A DNA stretch of 64,000 nt from Streptomyces rapamycinicus NRRL 5491 (GCF_024298965.1 NZ_CP085193.1:4030001-4094000), one strand, 5' to 3'. Counted from the first letter of the stretch, positions 17,978-28,851 are shown. The notes: generated by a model not told the origin, from the sequence alone. Numbers and translations are program-made.

Positions 17978-20900
17978 TCAAGTGGGTGGGACGGGCGTCT
18001 CAGCATTTGAGCGGGTCGGCGGATGGGTGTGCGGCTCCGTACGGCGCGGGCCGTGGGAGCCGCCGTGCCCGCCATGAGCGCCGTGCCGGATCGGCAGGGC
18101 GCCGCCGACCAGCAGCGGGGGCTCCGGGCGCGGCACCGGATAGCCGCCGCGCAGCAGTGCCCGGCGCAGCCGGTGCTCGTCCAGCGGCCCGCTGAAGGCC
18201 GCCCCCTGGGCGTGGGTGCATCCCATACCGCGCAGGGTGACAATCTGCTCGGGCAACTCCACCCCCTCTGCGATGGACTGCATTCCGAGATCGCCGGCGA
18301 TCCTCAGCAGCCCTGCGGTGATCTTGTGCAGCCGTGAGGACTCGACCACTCCCTCGACCAGTCCGGGGTCCAGTTTCAGCACATCGATGGGGAGCCTGCG
18401 GAGCGCCCTGATCGCGGCATAGCCGCTGCCGAAGCCGTCGAGGGCGATCCGCACCCCCAGACGGCGCAGCGCGCCGAGGCGGTGCTCGAGCTCGTCCAGC
18501 GGCACCCGTGGATCGCTGTCGGTCAGCTCCAGGATCAGCGCGCCGGACGGCAGCCCATGGCGGGCCAGCAGGGTCTCCACGACCTTGGGCGGCATCGACT
18601 TGTCCACCAGCCGGCTCGCGGGGAGCCGTACGCAGACCGGGACCGGATGGCCGTCGCGGCGCCGCTGGGCGGCCTGCTCCACGGCCGCCTCCAGCATCCA
18701 GCGGGACAGCTCGGCGGTACGGGCGGTGTCCTCGCCGCTCCCCCGGCCGTTGTCGGCGACCCGGAGGAACTCGGCGGGGGTGAACAGGATGCCCTGGGCC
18801 GAGCGCCAGCGGGCCTGCGCCGCGACCGCGGTGATCCGGCCGCTGGTGAGCTCCACGACGGGCTGGTGCAGCAGTACGAACTCCCCGTCGTGCAGCGCGG
18901 CACGCAGTCTGGTGGCGACCTCGGCGCGCCGCGCCACCTCGGCCTGCATCTGCGGTGCGTACAGCTCCACGCGGTTCTTGCCCGCGGCCTTGGCGCGGTA
19001 CATCGCCAGGTCGGCGTTGCGCATCAGGGCGCCGGGGCTGGTGCCGGGCTCGGCGAAGGCGACGCCGATGCTGGCGGCCACGCGGACCTCGGTGCCGCCC
19101 TCGACCCGGTAGGGCTGGGAGAGCCGGAGCCGCAGCCGGTCGGCGATCTCCATGATGCGCTGCTCGCGGGTGCCCGTGTCGCCCTCGCCGTCACCGAGGA
19201 TGAGGGCGGCGAACTCGTCGCCCCCGAGCCGGGCCGCGCAGTCGCCGGACCCGGACCGCACGGACTCCTGGAGCCGGCGGGCGGCCTGGACCAGCAGCTC
19301 GTCCCCGGCGTGGTGGCCGACGGTGTCGTTGACCGCCTTGAAGCCGTCGAGGTCGATGAAGAGCACGGCGGTGCCGGCGTCCGTACGGCGGCGGCCGGCG
19401 ACGGCGTGCGCGACCCGCCGGGTGAACAGGGCGCGGTTGGGCAGATCGGTGAGCGGGTCGTGCTCGGCGTTGTGCTGGAGCTGGGCCTGGAGCCGGACCC
19501 GCTCGGTGACATCGCGGCTGTTGAAGATCAGCCCGCCGTGGTGGCGGTTGATCGTGGACTCCACGTTGAGCCAGTCGCCGGAGCCGGAGCGGAAGCGGCA
19601 TTCGATCCGCGTGGTGGGCTCCTCGCCCGGTGCGGCGGCCAGGAACCGGCGGACCTCGTGGACCACCGATCCGAGGTCCTCGGGGTGGATGAGGGAGGCC
19701 AGCTCGGAGCCGATCATCTCGTCCGCGTCGCGGCCGTAGACCCCGGAGGCGGCCGGGCTGACGTAGCGCAGGATTCCGGTGGGTGCGGCGATCATGATCA
19801 CATCGCTGGAGCTCTGCACCAGGGAGCGGAAGTGGTTCTCCTTCTGGGCGAGTTCCTGGGTGAGCCTGATGTTGTCCATCAGCATGATCGCCTGTCGGAC
19901 GACGAGTGCGAGCACGACCGCGCAGGCGGTGAAGAGCACCACCCCGTCGATCGGCCGGCCGTCCATCACGTTGAACAGGACCCCCAAGGTGCATACGGCT
20001 GCGGCGAGATAGGGCGCGAGTGCGGCGAGCGAGCCCGCGATGGGGACGCTCTGCTGCGGGGAGCGGCGCGCAGACGGCGGGTTCTGGGCGGCCTCGCGGC
20101 GGGCCACCCATGGTGCGTACGCCAGCAGCGCGGAACCGGCGAACCACCCGGCGTCGAGTATCTGCCCGGAGCGGTAGTGCTCCCGCAGCAGCGGCGAGGT
20201 GAACAGCGCGTCGCACAGCACGGTGAGCGCGAAGGCGGCGATCGCGGTGTTGATCGCGGAGCGGTTGCCCGAGGAGCGCCGGAAGTGGAGCACGATCACC
20301 ATGCTCACCAGCACGATGTCCAGCAGCGGATAGGCGAGCGACAGGGCGCCGCGGGCCACGGAGGCGCCGTCCGCGCCGAACTCCCCGGTGTGGGCGAGCG
20401 CGAGGCTCCAGGAGAGCGTGACCAGCGATCCGGCGATCAGCCAGGCGTCCAGCCCCAGACAGATCCACCGGGCCCGGCTCGTGGGGCGCTTGGCGAGCAC
20501 CAGCATCCCTACGATGGCGGGCGGGGCGAAGAGCAGAAAGCAGAAGTCGGCGACCGAGGGGGTCGGCACGGAGCGGCCGAGCACCACCTCGTACCAGCCC
20601 CATACGGCGTTCCCCAGCCCGGCCATGGCCGAGGAGGCGGCGAACAGCAGCCAGGCCGGGCGCAGCCGCCCGGCGTGCCGGCGGCCGTGCCACAGACAGG
20701 AGGCCGTGGCGGCGAACGCGGCGGCGCTCAGTCCGAAGTCACCCATGACGAGGGCCAGTTGGGACGATCCCCAGCCGACGATCGCCCCCACCGCGTAACC
20801 GCCGCAGACCAGGGCGAGGACCACTTGCGGCAACAGCCCGGCCCCGCCGCCGGAGACCGACGGCCGGGCGAGCACCGCTCCCGTGGCGCTCACTGGACTG

Positions 20901-21040
20901 CCATCCACTGCGTGGCGGACCACTGACGCCTCGGGGCCCCCGGCAGCGGTATCCCCGCGGGCCTCGTCGAGTTGGAGAACCGCGCGGCTGCGCGGAAGTG
21001 TCGCGGTCGACGCCTGAGCTGCGTCGGGTCGTCGGTCCAT
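17978..21040 (-). CDS. Membrane GGDEF-EAL protein with degenerate EAL site
   Basis: About 1020 residues from ATG 21040; the frame stays open to an ATG at 21160, and no candidate has a good ribosome site. Order of parts: a long N-terminal region with about 10 membrane helices, a PAS domain ([18 protein letters not shown] and following), a GGDEF domain with intact LGGDEF near residue 605, and an EAL domain. In the EAL domain the signature Glu-Ala-Leu is replaced by Ala-Ala-Gln (VAAQARW), LEITE is LELTD and DDFGTGYSSL is [10 protein letters not shown]. It should therefore make c-di-GMP, with a phosphodiesterase domain that is dead or only binds ligand. It lies directly upstream of the ilvB leader on the same strand. 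The Gly/His-rich C-terminus is probably unfolded. Confidence 0.9.
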   Translation of the reverse strand: MDRRPDAAQASTATLPRSRAVLQLDEARGDTAAGGPEASVVRHAVDGSPVSATGAVLARPSVSGGGAGLLPQVVLALVCGGYAVGAIVGWGSSQLALVMGDFGLSAAAFAATASCLWHGRRHAGRLRPAWLLFAASSAMAGLGNAVWGWYEVVLGRSVPTPSVADFCFLLFAPPAIVGMLVLAKRPTSRARWICLGLDAWLIAGSLVTLSWSLALAHTGEFGADGASVARGALSLAYPLLDIVLVSMVIVLHFRRSSGNRSAINTAIAAFALTVLCDALFTSPLLREHYRSGQILDAGWFAGSALLAYAPWVARREAAQNPPSARRSPQQSVPIAGSLAALAPYLAAAVCTLGVLFNVMDGRPIDGVVLFTACAVVLALVVRQAIMLMDNIRLTQELAQKENHFRSLVQSSSDVIMIAAPTGILRYVSPAASGVYGRDADEMIGSELASLIHPEDLGSVVHEVRRFLAAAPGEEPTTRIECRFRSGSGDWLNVESTINRHHGGLIFNSRDVTERVRLQAQLQHNAEHDPLTDLPNRALFTRRVAHAVAGRRRTDAGTAVLFIDLDGFKAVNDTVGHHAGDELLVQAARRLQESVRSGSGDCAARLGGDEFAALILGDGEGDTGTREQRIMEIADRLRLRLSQPYRVEGGTEVRVAASIGVAFAEPGTSPGALMRNADLAMYRAKAAGKNRVELYAPQMQAEVARRAEVATRLRAALHDGEFVLLHQPVVELTSGRITAVAAQARWRSAQGILFTPAEFLRVADNGRGSGEDTARTAELSRWMLEAAVEQAAQRRRDGHPVPVCVRLPASRLVDKSMPPKVVETLLARHGLPSGALILELTDSDPRVPLDELEHRLGALRRLGVRIALDGFGSGYAAIRALRRLPIDVLKLDPGLVEGVVESSRLHKITAGLLRIAGDLGMQSIAEGVELPEQIVTLRGMGCTHAQGAAFSGPLDEHRLRRALLRGGYPVPRPEPPLLVGGALPIRHGAHGGHGGSHGPRRTEPHTHPPTRSNAETPVPPT

Positions 21041-21239
21041 CGGCCATACATCGCCCGTCGCCCCCCTCGAGTTCCGGTCCATCGCTGACGCCGTCAGGTC
21101 AGTGGCGCAGCCCCCGCTCGGGACGATACACCAGAGTGGTAACTCAGGGACATAGGCCATCTACGGACCGTAACCGACTACGGCGTTGTATATACGGAGT
21201 GGAGTCAATCGGTGCCTGTATGTGCTGCCAGAGGCATGT

Positions 21240-22238
21240 CTACCCCGTCGTGGCGACGAGATGTGCCAGCGACTCGCCGCGCGCGTAACGATGCAGCTGA
21301 TCCTTCAACAGCCGCTTGGCACGCGGGAGGAAGGCCGACGTGGGGCCGCCCACATGCGGGGAGATGAGCACCCCTGGAGCGTGCCACAGCGGATGCCCGG
21401 CGGGCAGTGGTTCGGGGTCGGTCACATCGAGCGCGGCCCGCAGCCGGCCCGACTCCAACTCCGTGAGCAGGGCCTTGGTGTCCACGACCCCACCACGGGA
21501 GACATTCACCAGCAGCGCCCCGTCCTTCATCAGCGACAGGAATTCCGCCCCGGCCAGACCACGGGTGGCCTCGGTGAGCGGGGTCACCAGCACCACCACA
21601 TCCGCGTCCGGAAGCAGTCGGGGCAATTCGTCGATCGGATGCACCGGGCCGCGCTCGGTCGTGCGCGGGGAGCGCGCGACGCGCGCCACCCGCTCGCACT
21701 CGAAGGGCACGAGCCGATCCTCGATCGCGCTGCCGATGGCCCCGTAGCCGACGATCAGTACGGACTTGTCGGCGAGCGCGGGACGGAAGCCGGAGCGCCA
21801 CTCCTCGGCGTCCTGGCCCCGGACGAAGTCGGGGATACCGCGCAGCGAGGCCAGGATGAGGGTGAGGGCGAGTTCGGCCGTGCTCGCGTCGTGCACCCCG
21901 CGCGCGTTGCACAGCCGCACCCCGGGCGCGAGATCGGCCAGCGCGGGCTTGATGTGGTCTATCCCGGCGGTCAGGGTCTGCACCACCCGCAGGTTGGTCA
22001 TGGCGGGCAGCGGGCGGGTGCACACCTGCGGCGGCTTCATGTAGGGGACGCAGTAGAACGCGCAGCGCGCCGGGTCGGTGGGGAAGTCCTCACCGCCGTC
22101 CCAGTGGGCGTATTCGAGGGTGTCGGGGAGGCCCTCCATCTCCTCGGGCGGGATGGGCAGCCACACCAGGTCGCGCGCTTCGGATGAACCGTGAGTCGAA
22201 TCGTGGTGGCGGAACGTATCGCTGTGATCTGCACTCAT
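21240..22238 (-). CDS. D-isomer-specific 2-hydroxyacid dehydrogenase
   Basis: 332 residues. An NAD-dependent dehydrogenase with the Rossmann motif VLIVGYGAIGSAIE and the catalytic Arg, Glu and His of the family in VSRGGVVD, TDPEPL and SPHVGG. The exact substrate (2-ketoacid or D-2-hydroxyacid) is not set by these motifs. The ATG at 22238 has no clear Shine-Dalgarno sequence, so the true start may be internal. It diverges from an aldo/keto reductase 75 bases away. Confidence 0.88.
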   Translation of the reverse strand: MSADHSDTFRHHDSTHGSSEARDLVWLPIPPEEMEGLPDTLEYAHWDGGEDFPTDPARCAFYCVPYMKPPQVCTRPLPAMTNLRVVQTLTAGIDHIKPALADLAPGVRLCNARGVHDASTAELALTLILASLRGIPDFVRGQDAEEWRSGFRPALADKSVLIVGYGAIGSAIEDRLVPFECERVARVARSPRTTERGPVHPIDELPRLLPDADVVVLVTPLTEATRGLAGAEFLSLMKDGALLVNVSRGGVVDTKALLTELESGRLRAALDVTDPEPLPAGHPLWHAPGVLISPHVGGPTSAFLPRAKRLLKDQLHRYARGESLAHLVATTG

Positions 22239-22313
22239 GCCAGGAGGCTATGCGATCACCGGCCGTTGGCAGAGGTTAGTTTGGGGTCCGAGGAACGGGA
22301 GGGGTCAGGCCAG

Positions 22314-23312
22314 GTGGAGCGCAGGAGAATCGGAGCGGCGGCGCTCGAAGTGGGGGCCATCGGCCTTGGATGCATGCCGATGAGCTGGGCGTACACCGCT
22401 TCGCAGCGCAGTGGCGAGCACTCGGTGCGCACCGTGCACACCGCGCTCGACTCGGGGGCGAGCCTGCTGGACACCGCCGACATGTACGGCCCCTTCACCA
22501 ATGAGCTGCTGGTGGGGCGGGTACTCAAGGAGCGGCGGACGGACGCCTTCGTGTCCACCAAATGCGGACTGCTGGTGGGCGACCAGCACATCGTGGCCAA
22601 CGGGCGGCCCGGCTATGTGAAGCGGGCCTGCGACGCCTCGCTGCGCCGGCTGCAGACCGATGTGATCGACCTCTACCAGTTGCACCGGGCCGACCCGGAG
22701 GTCCCCATAGAGGAGACCTGGGGCGCCATGGCGGAGCTGGTCGCGGCCGGGAAGGTACGGGCGCTCGGGCTGTGCGCCGTGGGCGCGCGGGCGCAGCGGA
22801 GGGCGGGCGCCGGGATGCACGACGCCACGGTGCGCCAGCTGGAGCGGGTCCAGCAGGTCTTTCCGGTCAGCTGTGTACAGGCGGAGCTGTCGGTGTGGTC
22901 GCCCGACGCGCTGGAGGCGCTGGTGCCGTGGTGCGCCTCGCGCGCAGTGGGCTTCCTGGCGGCGATGCCACTGGGCAACGGCTTCCTGAGCGGGACGCTT
23001 ACCCCGGGGCAGGGCTTCGAGCCGGACGACATGCGGGCCCGGCATCCGCGGTTCACGGCGGAGATGATGGCCGCGAACCAGCCGATCGTGGCCGGTCTGC
23101 GACGGGTCGCCCAGCGGCACGGGGACGGGGTGACCCCGGCGCAGGTGGCCCTGGCCTGGCTGCTGGCACAGGGGCCGCATGTGGTGCCGGTGCCAGGGAC
23201 GAAGCGGGAGCGGTGGGCGGCGGAGAACTGCGCGGCGGCCGGTCTGCCGCTTTCCCCCGAGGACCTCTCGGAGATCGCGGGGCTGCCGCCGGCGCGGGGG
23301 TCATGGGACTGA
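22314..23312 (+). CDS. Aldo/keto reductase
   Basis: 332 residues from GTG 22314, with GGGAGGGG about 9 nt upstream. The frame extends to 22191 but overlaps the divergent gene. The NADPH-dependent TIM-barrel fold is shown by the catalytic set: Asp and Tyr in LLDTADMYGP, Lys in VSTKCGL and His in LYQLHRAD, with the C-terminal cofactor block VPVPGTKRERWAAEN. It is of the YghZ/Tas-like group acting on aldehydes or ketones; the substrate is unknown. A small insertion GARAQRRAGAGM after the sixth strand is unusual. Confidence 0.88.
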   Translation: MERRRIGAAALEVGAIGLGCMPMSWAYTASQRSGEHSVRTVHTALDSGASLLDTADMYGPFTNELLVGRVLKERRTDAFVSTKCGLLVGDQHIVANGRPGYVKRACDASLRRLQTDVIDLYQLHRADPEVPIEETWGAMAELVAAGKVRALGLCAVGARAQRRAGAGMHDATVRQLERVQQVFPVSCVQAELSVWSPDALEALVPWCASRAVGFLAAMPLGNGFLSGTLTPGQGFEPDDMRARHPRFTAEMMAANQPIVAGLRRVAQRHGDGVTPAQVALAWLLAQGPHVVPVPGTKRERWAAENCAAAGLPLSPEDLSEIAGLPPARGSWD

Positions 23313-23464
23313 GCACGTCGCGCCCGGCCGCCCGGCGCGGGCCGCCGTTGTGCGTTCGGCCCTGGTCCGGGCCCGATTCGGGGATGGGAACCCGGCGCGG
23401 GTCCGCGGTGTATAAGAATCAGTGCCGTGCCGCGGCACACGTGCCCATGGAGAGGAACCCGACC

Positions 23465-24637
23465 GTGCGACGTCCTCGCGTCACCTCTGTTCTCGCCGCC
23501 GCTGCCGCCGCGGTGCTCCTGGCGGGCTGCTCGTCCGACGGCGACAGCATCACCAGACCGGGCGGCCGCTCGTCCGCGCCCACGAAGCCGGGCGGCGGGG
23601 GCCCCTCCTCGGGCACGCCCTCGCCGACGGAGTCCGCGGCGCCCGCGAAGGGCTCGGTGAAGGTGGAGCGCACGCTCACCACGAAGCTGAACTCTCCCTG
23701 GGGGCTCGCGCCGCTGCCCGGCGGGGATCTGCTGGTCTCCTCGCGGAACACCGGGAAGATCTTCAAGGTCTCGGACTCGGGGAAGAAGACCGAACTGGGG
23801 TCCGTCCCGGGCGTCTCCGCCGCCGGTGAGGGCGGGCTTCTGGGGCTGGCGGTCTCCTCCGACTTCGGCACGGACCATATGGTCTACGCGTATTTCACCA
23901 CCGATTCGGACAACCGCATCGTCCGGATGGTGTACGACGACAAGCGTCCGGCCGGCGATCAGCTCGGCGCCCCGGACACGATCTTCAAGGGCATCCCCAA
24001 GGGCACGATCCACAACGGGGGCCGCATCGCCTTCGGCCCGGACAAGATGCTCTACGCGGGCACGGGCGAGAGCGGTGACCGCGGGCTCGCCCAGGACATG
24101 GACTCCTTCGGCGGGAAGATCCTGCGGATGACCCCGGACGGCGAGCCCGCGCCCCGCAATCCCGACGCCCAGTCGGTCGTCTACTCCCCGGGTCACCGCA
24201 ATGTGCAGGGCCTGGCCTGGGATGCGGACAAGCGGCTCTGGGCCTCCGAGTTCGGCCAGGACACCTGGGACGAGCTCAATCTGATCGAGCCGGGCAAGAA
24301 CTACGGCTGGCCGGAAGTCGAGGGCAAGGCCGGGAAGAAGGGCTTCGCCGATCCGCTGGAACAGTGGAAGCCCAAGGACGCCTCCCCGAGCGGAATCGCC
24401 TACGCCAAGGGCTCGATCTGGATGGCCGGGCTGCGCGGTGAGCGGCTGTGGCGCATTCCGCTGAAGGGCGACAAGGCGGTGGCGAAGCCACAGTCGTTCC
24501 TGGACGGGAAGTACGGACGGCTGCGCAGCGTGGTGGCGGCGGACGACGGGGGGCTGTGGCTGACGACGAGCAATACGGATGGGCGTGGTGAGCCGGGCCG
24601 GGAGGACGACCGGATCCTGCGGCTGGAGGTCCGCTGA
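23465..24637 (+). CDS. PQQ-dependent sugar dehydrogenase-like lipoprotein
   Basis: 390 residues from GTG 23465, with AGAGG 9 nt upstream; an ATG at 23447 is in frame but poorly placed. It is a lipoprotein (lipobox LLAGC, Cys22) with a Ser/Pro/Gly linker to about residue 70. The rest is a six-bladed soluble glucose-dehydrogenase (GSDH) propeller: SPWGLAPLPGGDLLVSSR, the PQQ-region block HNGGRIAFGPDKMLYAGTGE and HRNVQGLAWD. It would oxidise a sugar or sugar alcohol outside the membrane if PQQ is present. TATAAG at 23411-23416 is a good -10 candidate. Confidence 0.85.
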   Translation: MRRPRVTSVLAAAAAAVLLAGCSSDGDSITRPGGRSSAPTKPGGGGPSSGTPSPTESAAPAKGSVKVERTLTTKLNSPWGLAPLPGGDLLVSSRNTGKIFKVSDSGKKTELGSVPGVSAAGEGGLLGLAVSSDFGTDHMVYAYFTTDSDNRIVRMVYDDKRPAGDQLGAPDTIFKGIPKGTIHNGGRIAFGPDKMLYAGTGESGDRGLAQDMDSFGGKILRMTPDGEPAPRNPDAQSVVYSPGHRNVQGLAWDADKRLWASEFGQDTWDELNLIEPGKNYGWPEVEGKAGKKGFADPLEQWKPKDASPSGIAYAKGSIWMAGLRGERLWRIPLKGDKAVAKPQSFLDGKYGRLRSVVAADDGGLWLTTSNTDGRGEPGREDDRILRLEVR

Positions 24638-24685
24638 TGGGATCCGCTGAGGGGAGATCCACCAAGGGGAGATCCGCTGAGGGGA
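24638..24685. repeat. 15-bp tandem repeat, about three copies
   Basis: GGGGAGATCC(A/G)C(C/T)(A/G)A-type units directly after the sugar-dehydrogenase stop; the copies starting at 24651 and 24666 are complete, with partial copies either side. No function evident. Confidence 0.6.
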
Positions 24686-24794
24686 GGGCGAATCGGCTGA
24701 TCGTGGCGTTGAGTTCGGCCGACATGGTGCGGAGTGCCCGTTCTGTGACGGGTCTGCCTACACTGGCAGCAGTCGCACGCCTACGGGGGTCGTC

Positions 24795-24962
24795 ATGTTC
24801 AACCTCATCGAGGAACTGTTCGCGCCCGGCCGCAAGCACACCGAGGAAGAGCGCAACCGGCTGGAGTTCACGCTCGACGAGACGCGCAGCAGCGACCCGG
24901 GAAAGGGCCCTATAGACCTTGACTCCGGGCAAGTGGTGATCCGTCCCCGCGAAGCGGACTGA
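24795..24962 (+). CDS. Small DUF6191-like protein, 55 aa
   Basis: 55 residues starting MFNLIEELFAPGRKHTEEER and ending GQVVIRPREAD. I recognise the N-terminal block EELFAPGRKHTEEERNRLE as that of a short Streptomyces family (DUF6191), with the usual later GKGPIDLDSGQVVI. GGGGG precedes ATG 24795 by 6 nt, and TACACT (24759-24764) could be the -10. It is charged and soluble, and its function is unknown. It converges on the large LuxR-type regulator. Confidence 0.75.
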   Translation: MFNLIEELFAPGRKHTEEERNRLEFTLDETRSSDPGKGPIDLDSGQVVIRPREAD

Positions 24963-25006
24963 CTCTGGAAAGGGACCGGACCGGCGGGTGGTCGGTGTAC
25001 CGGCGT

Positions 25007-25037
25007 GCTGACGGTGCGCACCGCGCACACCGTCAGC
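25007..25037. terminator. Bidirectional terminator
   Basis: 10-bp arms GCTGACGGTG / CACCGTCAGC around an 11-base loop between convergent genes. It overlaps the stop codon of the LuxR-type gene (25033-25035). Confidence 0.65.
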
Positions 25038-28000
25038 GGGCCGCCGCCGCGCCGTCGGCCAGGCCGTCCACCAGCCGCAGTCGGTGGGCCACGGCGGCTG
25101 CCTCGGTCCGGCCCGAGACGCCCAGCTTGGCCAGGATGTTGGAGACATGCACGCTGGCCGTCTTGGGCGAGATGAAGAGCTCCTCGGCGATCTGGCGATT
25201 GCTGCGCCCGTCGGCGACCAGCCGCAGCACATCCCGCTCCCGTGGTGTCAGCCCCAGCTCCTCGGCCGGATCGGCGGGTTCGGCGGGCTCGGCTGCCGGG
25301 GCCGGGGAGCCCGGGGACGGGGGCAGTGCGGGGGTGCGGCCCGGGGACGCGTCGAGCGCGGCGCGGGTCGCGGCGGACGCCAAGGGCAGCCGGGCGCGCC
25401 GGGCCAGCAGCTCGATCTCCTCGCGCAGCGGACGGGCGCCGAGCCGGTCCGCCACGGCATGCGCCTGGGCGAGCAGTTCGGTGGCGTGCTCGCGATCGGC
25501 CCGGACCGAGGCACCCCGGCCGTGGGCACCTTGGCCGTGGGCACCCCGGCCGAGTGCACCCTGATCGGAGCCGCCCCGGCCCGAGGCACCCTGGCGGGAA
25601 GCGCCCTCGCCGGAGGCACCCTGGCCCGAGGCACCTCGGCCGGGGGCACCCTCGCCGGAGCCGCCCCGACCGAGAGCAGCCTGGTCGTGGGCGCCTTCGC
25701 CGGGGGCGCCCTGATCTGAGGCGCCCTCGCCAGAGGGGGCCTGGTGTGGGGTGAGCAGTGCTTCCGCCCAGCGGTGGCGGGCGCGGGCCAGTGGATAGGG
25801 GCGGTCCAGCGCGGCGAAGGCGGCCGTGGCCTCGGCCCAGAGGTCGGGCCGGTCCCGGCCCTCGGCGCGCGCCAGTTCGGCCTGGACCATCGCCGCGTGG
25901 GCCCGCCACACCGGTACGGGCTGCGGCACCCGCTTCACCGCCGCTCGGAGGCGGGCCAGCGCCTCGCCCCGGCCCGGCCCGGCCGTGGGCAGTCCGCGCG
26001 CGGCCGACTCGGCCGCGGCGGCCGTGGACAGCAGCCGCCAGGCGTAGCGCTGCATCCCGGGCGGGAAACCGGCCTCCACGGCCCGGTTCAGCAGGGCCCG
26101 GACCTCCAGGATCCGGCCACGGGCCGCCGCGAGTTCGATGGCGTGCCCCGTGATCTGGAGGGTGTACTGCGGTTCAGTGTTGCGGGCGCCGTAGTGCTCC
26201 CGGGCGGCGGTCAGCTCGCGCTCCGCCGTGTCCCACTCCCCGCGCGCCAGCGCCAGCTGGACGAGCCGGTTGGCGGCGGTGCCGCGCGGCTTGGTGCCGA
26301 GGGCGAGCCGCCGGGTCTTCAGGGCCGCCGCCTCCGCCGCGTCCCAGCGGCCCAGGGAGAACAGCGACTCGGCCAGATTCCCGTAGACCCAGGCCCGGGA
26401 GTCCACCAGGCCGACGCGGTCCAGGACCCGGGCGCCCTCCTCGGCGGTCTGCACCGCCTCGGCCGACCGGCCGACCCCCTCCAGCACCGAGGCCAGATTG
26501 ACATAGCAGCGCCCCAGGACGCTGATGTCACCGAGGTCCAGGGCCCGCTCGCAGACCTTGCGCATCTCGGCCAGCCCGCGCTCGACGTCGCCGGAGTCAC
26601 CGGTGAAGTAGCCCAGTGTCAGGCGGGCGTTCAGTTCCGTGCTCTCGGCGCCGACCAGCCGGGCGAGCTCCACCGCCCGTTCGGCGGCGGCCAGGCCCTC
26701 GGCACCTGGCCGGTGGGTCATCGTCCAGCCCGCCACCTGCGCCATGACCTCGGCGTGCACGGGGGACGGCGGCAGTCCGCGCACCAGCTCCTGGGCCCGG
26801 CTCAGCTCCTCCCAGCCGTCACCGCGGGCCAGGCCCTCCATCAGTTTGCCCTGCTGGGTCCAGAACCAGGCGGCCCGCAGCGGGTCGTCACCGCCCCGGT
26901 TCAGCGTCCGCAGCGCCCGCTTGCTGACGGTCAGCGCCCGCTCCCGCTGCCCGGACATATGGGCGGCCACCACCACCTCGGCGAGCAGATCGAGATGGCG
27001 CAGCGCCTGGTCCTCACAGCCGCGGGCGGGGTACACCTCCGCGTAGTCCATGGGCCGCTGCGCCCGCCGTATCTCCTCGGGTGCGTCCTCCCACAGCTCC
27101 ATGGCCCGCTCCAGCAGCCGCAGCTGTTCCGCGTGGGCGTACCGCCGTCGCGCGGCGACGGACGCCTGGAGCACGGCGGGCAGGGCCTTGGCTGGGTCGT
27201 GTGCGTGGTACCAGTAGCTGGCCAGCCGGGCGGCCCGCTCATCGGCCCGTACCAGCGCGGGCTCGGCCTCCAGGGCCTCCGCGAAGCGCCGGTTGAGCCG
27301 GGAGCGCTCCCCGGGCAGCAGATCGTCGCGCACGGCCTCGCGCACCAGCGAATGCCGGAAGCGGTAGCCGCTGTCGTCGGCCGTGGGGCGCAGGATGTTC
27401 GCCCCGACGGCGGACCGCAGCGCGTCGATCAGTTCGTCCTCGCCCAGCCGGGCGACCGCGCGCAGCAGTTCGTACTCCACCGAGGAGCCGCCCTCGGCGA
27501 GGATCCGCACCACCCCCTGGGCCTCCTCGGGCAGCGCCTCGACCCGCACCAGCAGCAGATCGCGCAGGGATTCGCTGAGCCCGGTGGCGCAGCCCTCGTT
27601 GAGGGAGCGGGCGATCTCCTCCACGAAGAAGGCGTTGCCGTCGCTGCGCTCGAAGATCCGGTCGACCAGCTCGCGCTCCGGCTCGGCCCCGTTGATCCCG
27701 GTCAGCTGGGCGTGCACCTCGCCGCGGGTGAAGCGGGACAGCTCGATGCGCCGCACCTCGCGCATCCGGTCCACCTCGGCGAGGAAGGGGCGCAGCGGAT
27801 GGCGGCGGTGGATGTCGTCGGAGCGGTAGGTGGCCACGACCAGCAGCCGGGCGCTGAGCAGCGAGCGGAAGAGATAGCCGAGCAGTTCGCGGGTGGAGCG
27901 GTCGGCCCAGTGCAGATCCTCGATGGCGACGACGAGGGTGCGCTCCGCGGCCAGCCGCTCCAGCAGCCGTACCGTGAGCTCGAACAGCCGGGCCCGGCCG

Positions 28001-28386
28001 TCGCCGTCACGGGACGCGCGGGAGGTCTCGCCCAGTTCGGGCAGCAGCCGGGCCAGTTCGCCCTCCTGCCCGGCGGCGGCCCCGTCCAGCTCGGTGCCCA
28101 GCTTGCGGCGCAGTGAGCGCAGCACGGTGGACACGGGCGCGAACGGCAGCCCGTCGGCGCCGATTTCCACACAGCCGCCGACCGCGGCGACCGCCCCCGC
28201 GGCCACGGCCGAGGCCAGGAACTCGTCGATGAGCCGGGTCTTGCCGACCCCCGCCTCTCCCCCCACCAGCAGCACCTGCGGCTCGCCCGCGGTGGCGCGG
28301 GCGAGCGCGTCTTCGAGGGTCGCCAACTCCTGGGCGCGGCCGATGAACACCGGGCTGACGGACGTGGTGTGCACGTCGTCGAGCAT
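25033..28386 (-). CDS. Large ATP-binding LuxR-family (LAL) regulator
   Basis: About 1117 residues from ATG 28386. The frame extends 37 codons to GTG 28497 through a Gly/Ala-rich stretch, and neither start has a clear ribosome site. The N-terminal AAA/NTPase module has Walker [12 protein letters not shown] (near residue 45) and Walker [16 protein letters not shown] long TPR-like helical middle follows. The C-terminal GerE/LuxR helix-turn-helix is [20 protein letters not shown] and onward. Such regulators use ATP and an inducer to switch on nearby pathways. Between the TPR region and the HTH lies a 75-residue low-complexity insert of 15 pentapeptides (GxGAS-like, residues about 886-960) encoded by a 15-bp repeat. 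Confidence 0.88.
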   Translation of the reverse strand: MLDDVHTTSVSPVFIGRAQELATLEDALARATAGEPQVLLVGGEAGVGKTRLIDEFLASAVAAGAVAAVGGCVEIGADGLPFAPVSTVLRSLRRKLGTELDGAAAGQEGELARLLPELGETSRASRDGDGRARLFELTVRLLERLAAERTLVVAIEDLHWADRSTRELLGYLFRSLLSARLLVVATYRSDDIHRRHPLRPFLAEVDRMREVRRIELSRFTRGEVHAQLTGINGAEPERELVDRIFERSDGNAFFVEEIARSLNEGCATGLSESLRDLLLVRVEALPEEAQGVVRILAEGGSSVEYELLRAVARLGEDELIDALRSAVGANILRPTADDSGYRFRHSLVREAVRDDLLPGERSRLNRRFAEALEAEPALVRADERAARLASYWYHAHDPAKALPAVLQASVAARRRYAHAEQLRLLERAMELWEDAPEEIRRAQRPMDYAEVYPARGCEDQALRHLDLLAEVVVAAHMSGQRERALTVSKRALRTLNRGGDDPLRAAWFWTQQGKLMEGLARGDGWEELSRAQELVRGLPPSPVHAEVMAQVAGWTMTHRPGAEGLAAAERAVELARLVGAESTELNARLTLGYFTGDSGDVERGLAEMRKVCERALDLGDISVLGRCYVNLASVLEGVGRSAEAVQTAEEGARVLDRVGLVDSRAWVYGNLAESLFSLGRWDAAEAAALKTRRLALGTKPRGTAANRLVQLALARGEWDTAERELTAAREHYGARNTEPQYTLQITGHAIELAAARGRILEVRALLNRAVEAGFPPGMQRYAWRLLSTAAAAESAARGLPTAGPGRGEALARLRAAVKRVPQPVPVWRAHAAMVQAELARAEGRDRPDLWAEATAAFAALDRPYPLARARHRWAEALLTPHQAPSGEGASDQGAPGEGAHDQAALGRGGSGEGAPGRGASGQGASGEGASRQGASGRGGSDQGALGRGAHGQGAHGRGASVRADREHATELLAQAHAVADRLGARPLREEIELLARRARLPLASAATRAALDASPGRTPALPPSPGSPAPAAEPAEPADPAEELGLTPRERDVLRLVADGRSNRQIAEELFISPKTASVHVSNILAKLGVSGRTEAAAVAHRLRLVDGLADGAAAAR
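25507..25731 (-). repeat. In-frame 15-bp coding minisatellite, 15 copies
   Basis: 225 bases inside the LAL regulator. Each 15-bp unit encodes a pentapeptide of the pattern (G/D/R)-(E/Q/R)-G-A-(S/P/H/L). Because the period is a multiple of three, copy changes keep the frame. Confidence 0.85.
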
Positions 28387-28509
28387 CGCACAGGGCCCCG
28401 ACACCGCGGCACCGGCTTTTCCGGCACCCGCCGTTCCGGATTCCACCGCTCCGGGTCCAGACCCGGCTCCAGTTCCAGCCCCTATGGCGAGCGGCACGGC
28501 CCGGTCGCG

Positions 28510-28701
28510 TCAGGCCGCCGTGCGGTACGACCGTGGTGAGCGGTCGCCGCGCCACCGCCGGACCGGCCCCAGCCGCCCTCCGCTGTCCCGCCCGGCCGAC
28601 CGGCCGCCGGGCCCCTCCGCCGCCTCCCGGACCAGCCGGCGGACGGCGGCCTCCCGCAGCAGCTCGGCCTCGCGGATCCGGTGCAACTCATGGTGCAGCA
28701 T
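28510..28701 (-). CDS. Small Arg-rich protein, 63 aa
   Basis: 63 residues starting MLHHELHRIREAELLREAAVRRL. The ATG at 28701 has GGGAG 6-7 nt upstream, which decides against the longer frame to 28824. The N-terminal helix (ELHRIREAELLREA) matches a common Streptomyces small-protein type that I have seen without assigned function; the C-terminal half is Gly/Arg-rich and probably disordered. It is upstream of the LAL regulator on the same strand and could be cotranscribed with it. Confidence 0.6.
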   Translation of the reverse strand: MLHHELHRIREAELLREAAVRRLVREAAEGPGGRSAGRDSGGRLGPVRRWRGDRSPRSYRTAA

Positions 28702-28851
28702 GGCGTTCTCCCTGGTGACGAGTGGTTTCGTGGAACGCGTCCACTCTCGTCGCCCAGGAGGGCCCGGCACATCGGGAGACTGCCCGATCTTCGCTCGGGC
28801 CAAGGCCTTAGGCACCCCGCCCATACGGCTGAGAAAGCCCGAGGAGGGTCC

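Noticed and set aside
18482..20926. 814-codon open frame on the plus strand opposite the GGDEF-EAL gene
   Set aside because: It is the high-GC antisense shadow of a gene with clear GGDEF, PAS and membrane motifs; its translation is His/Gly/Arg-rich with no domain.
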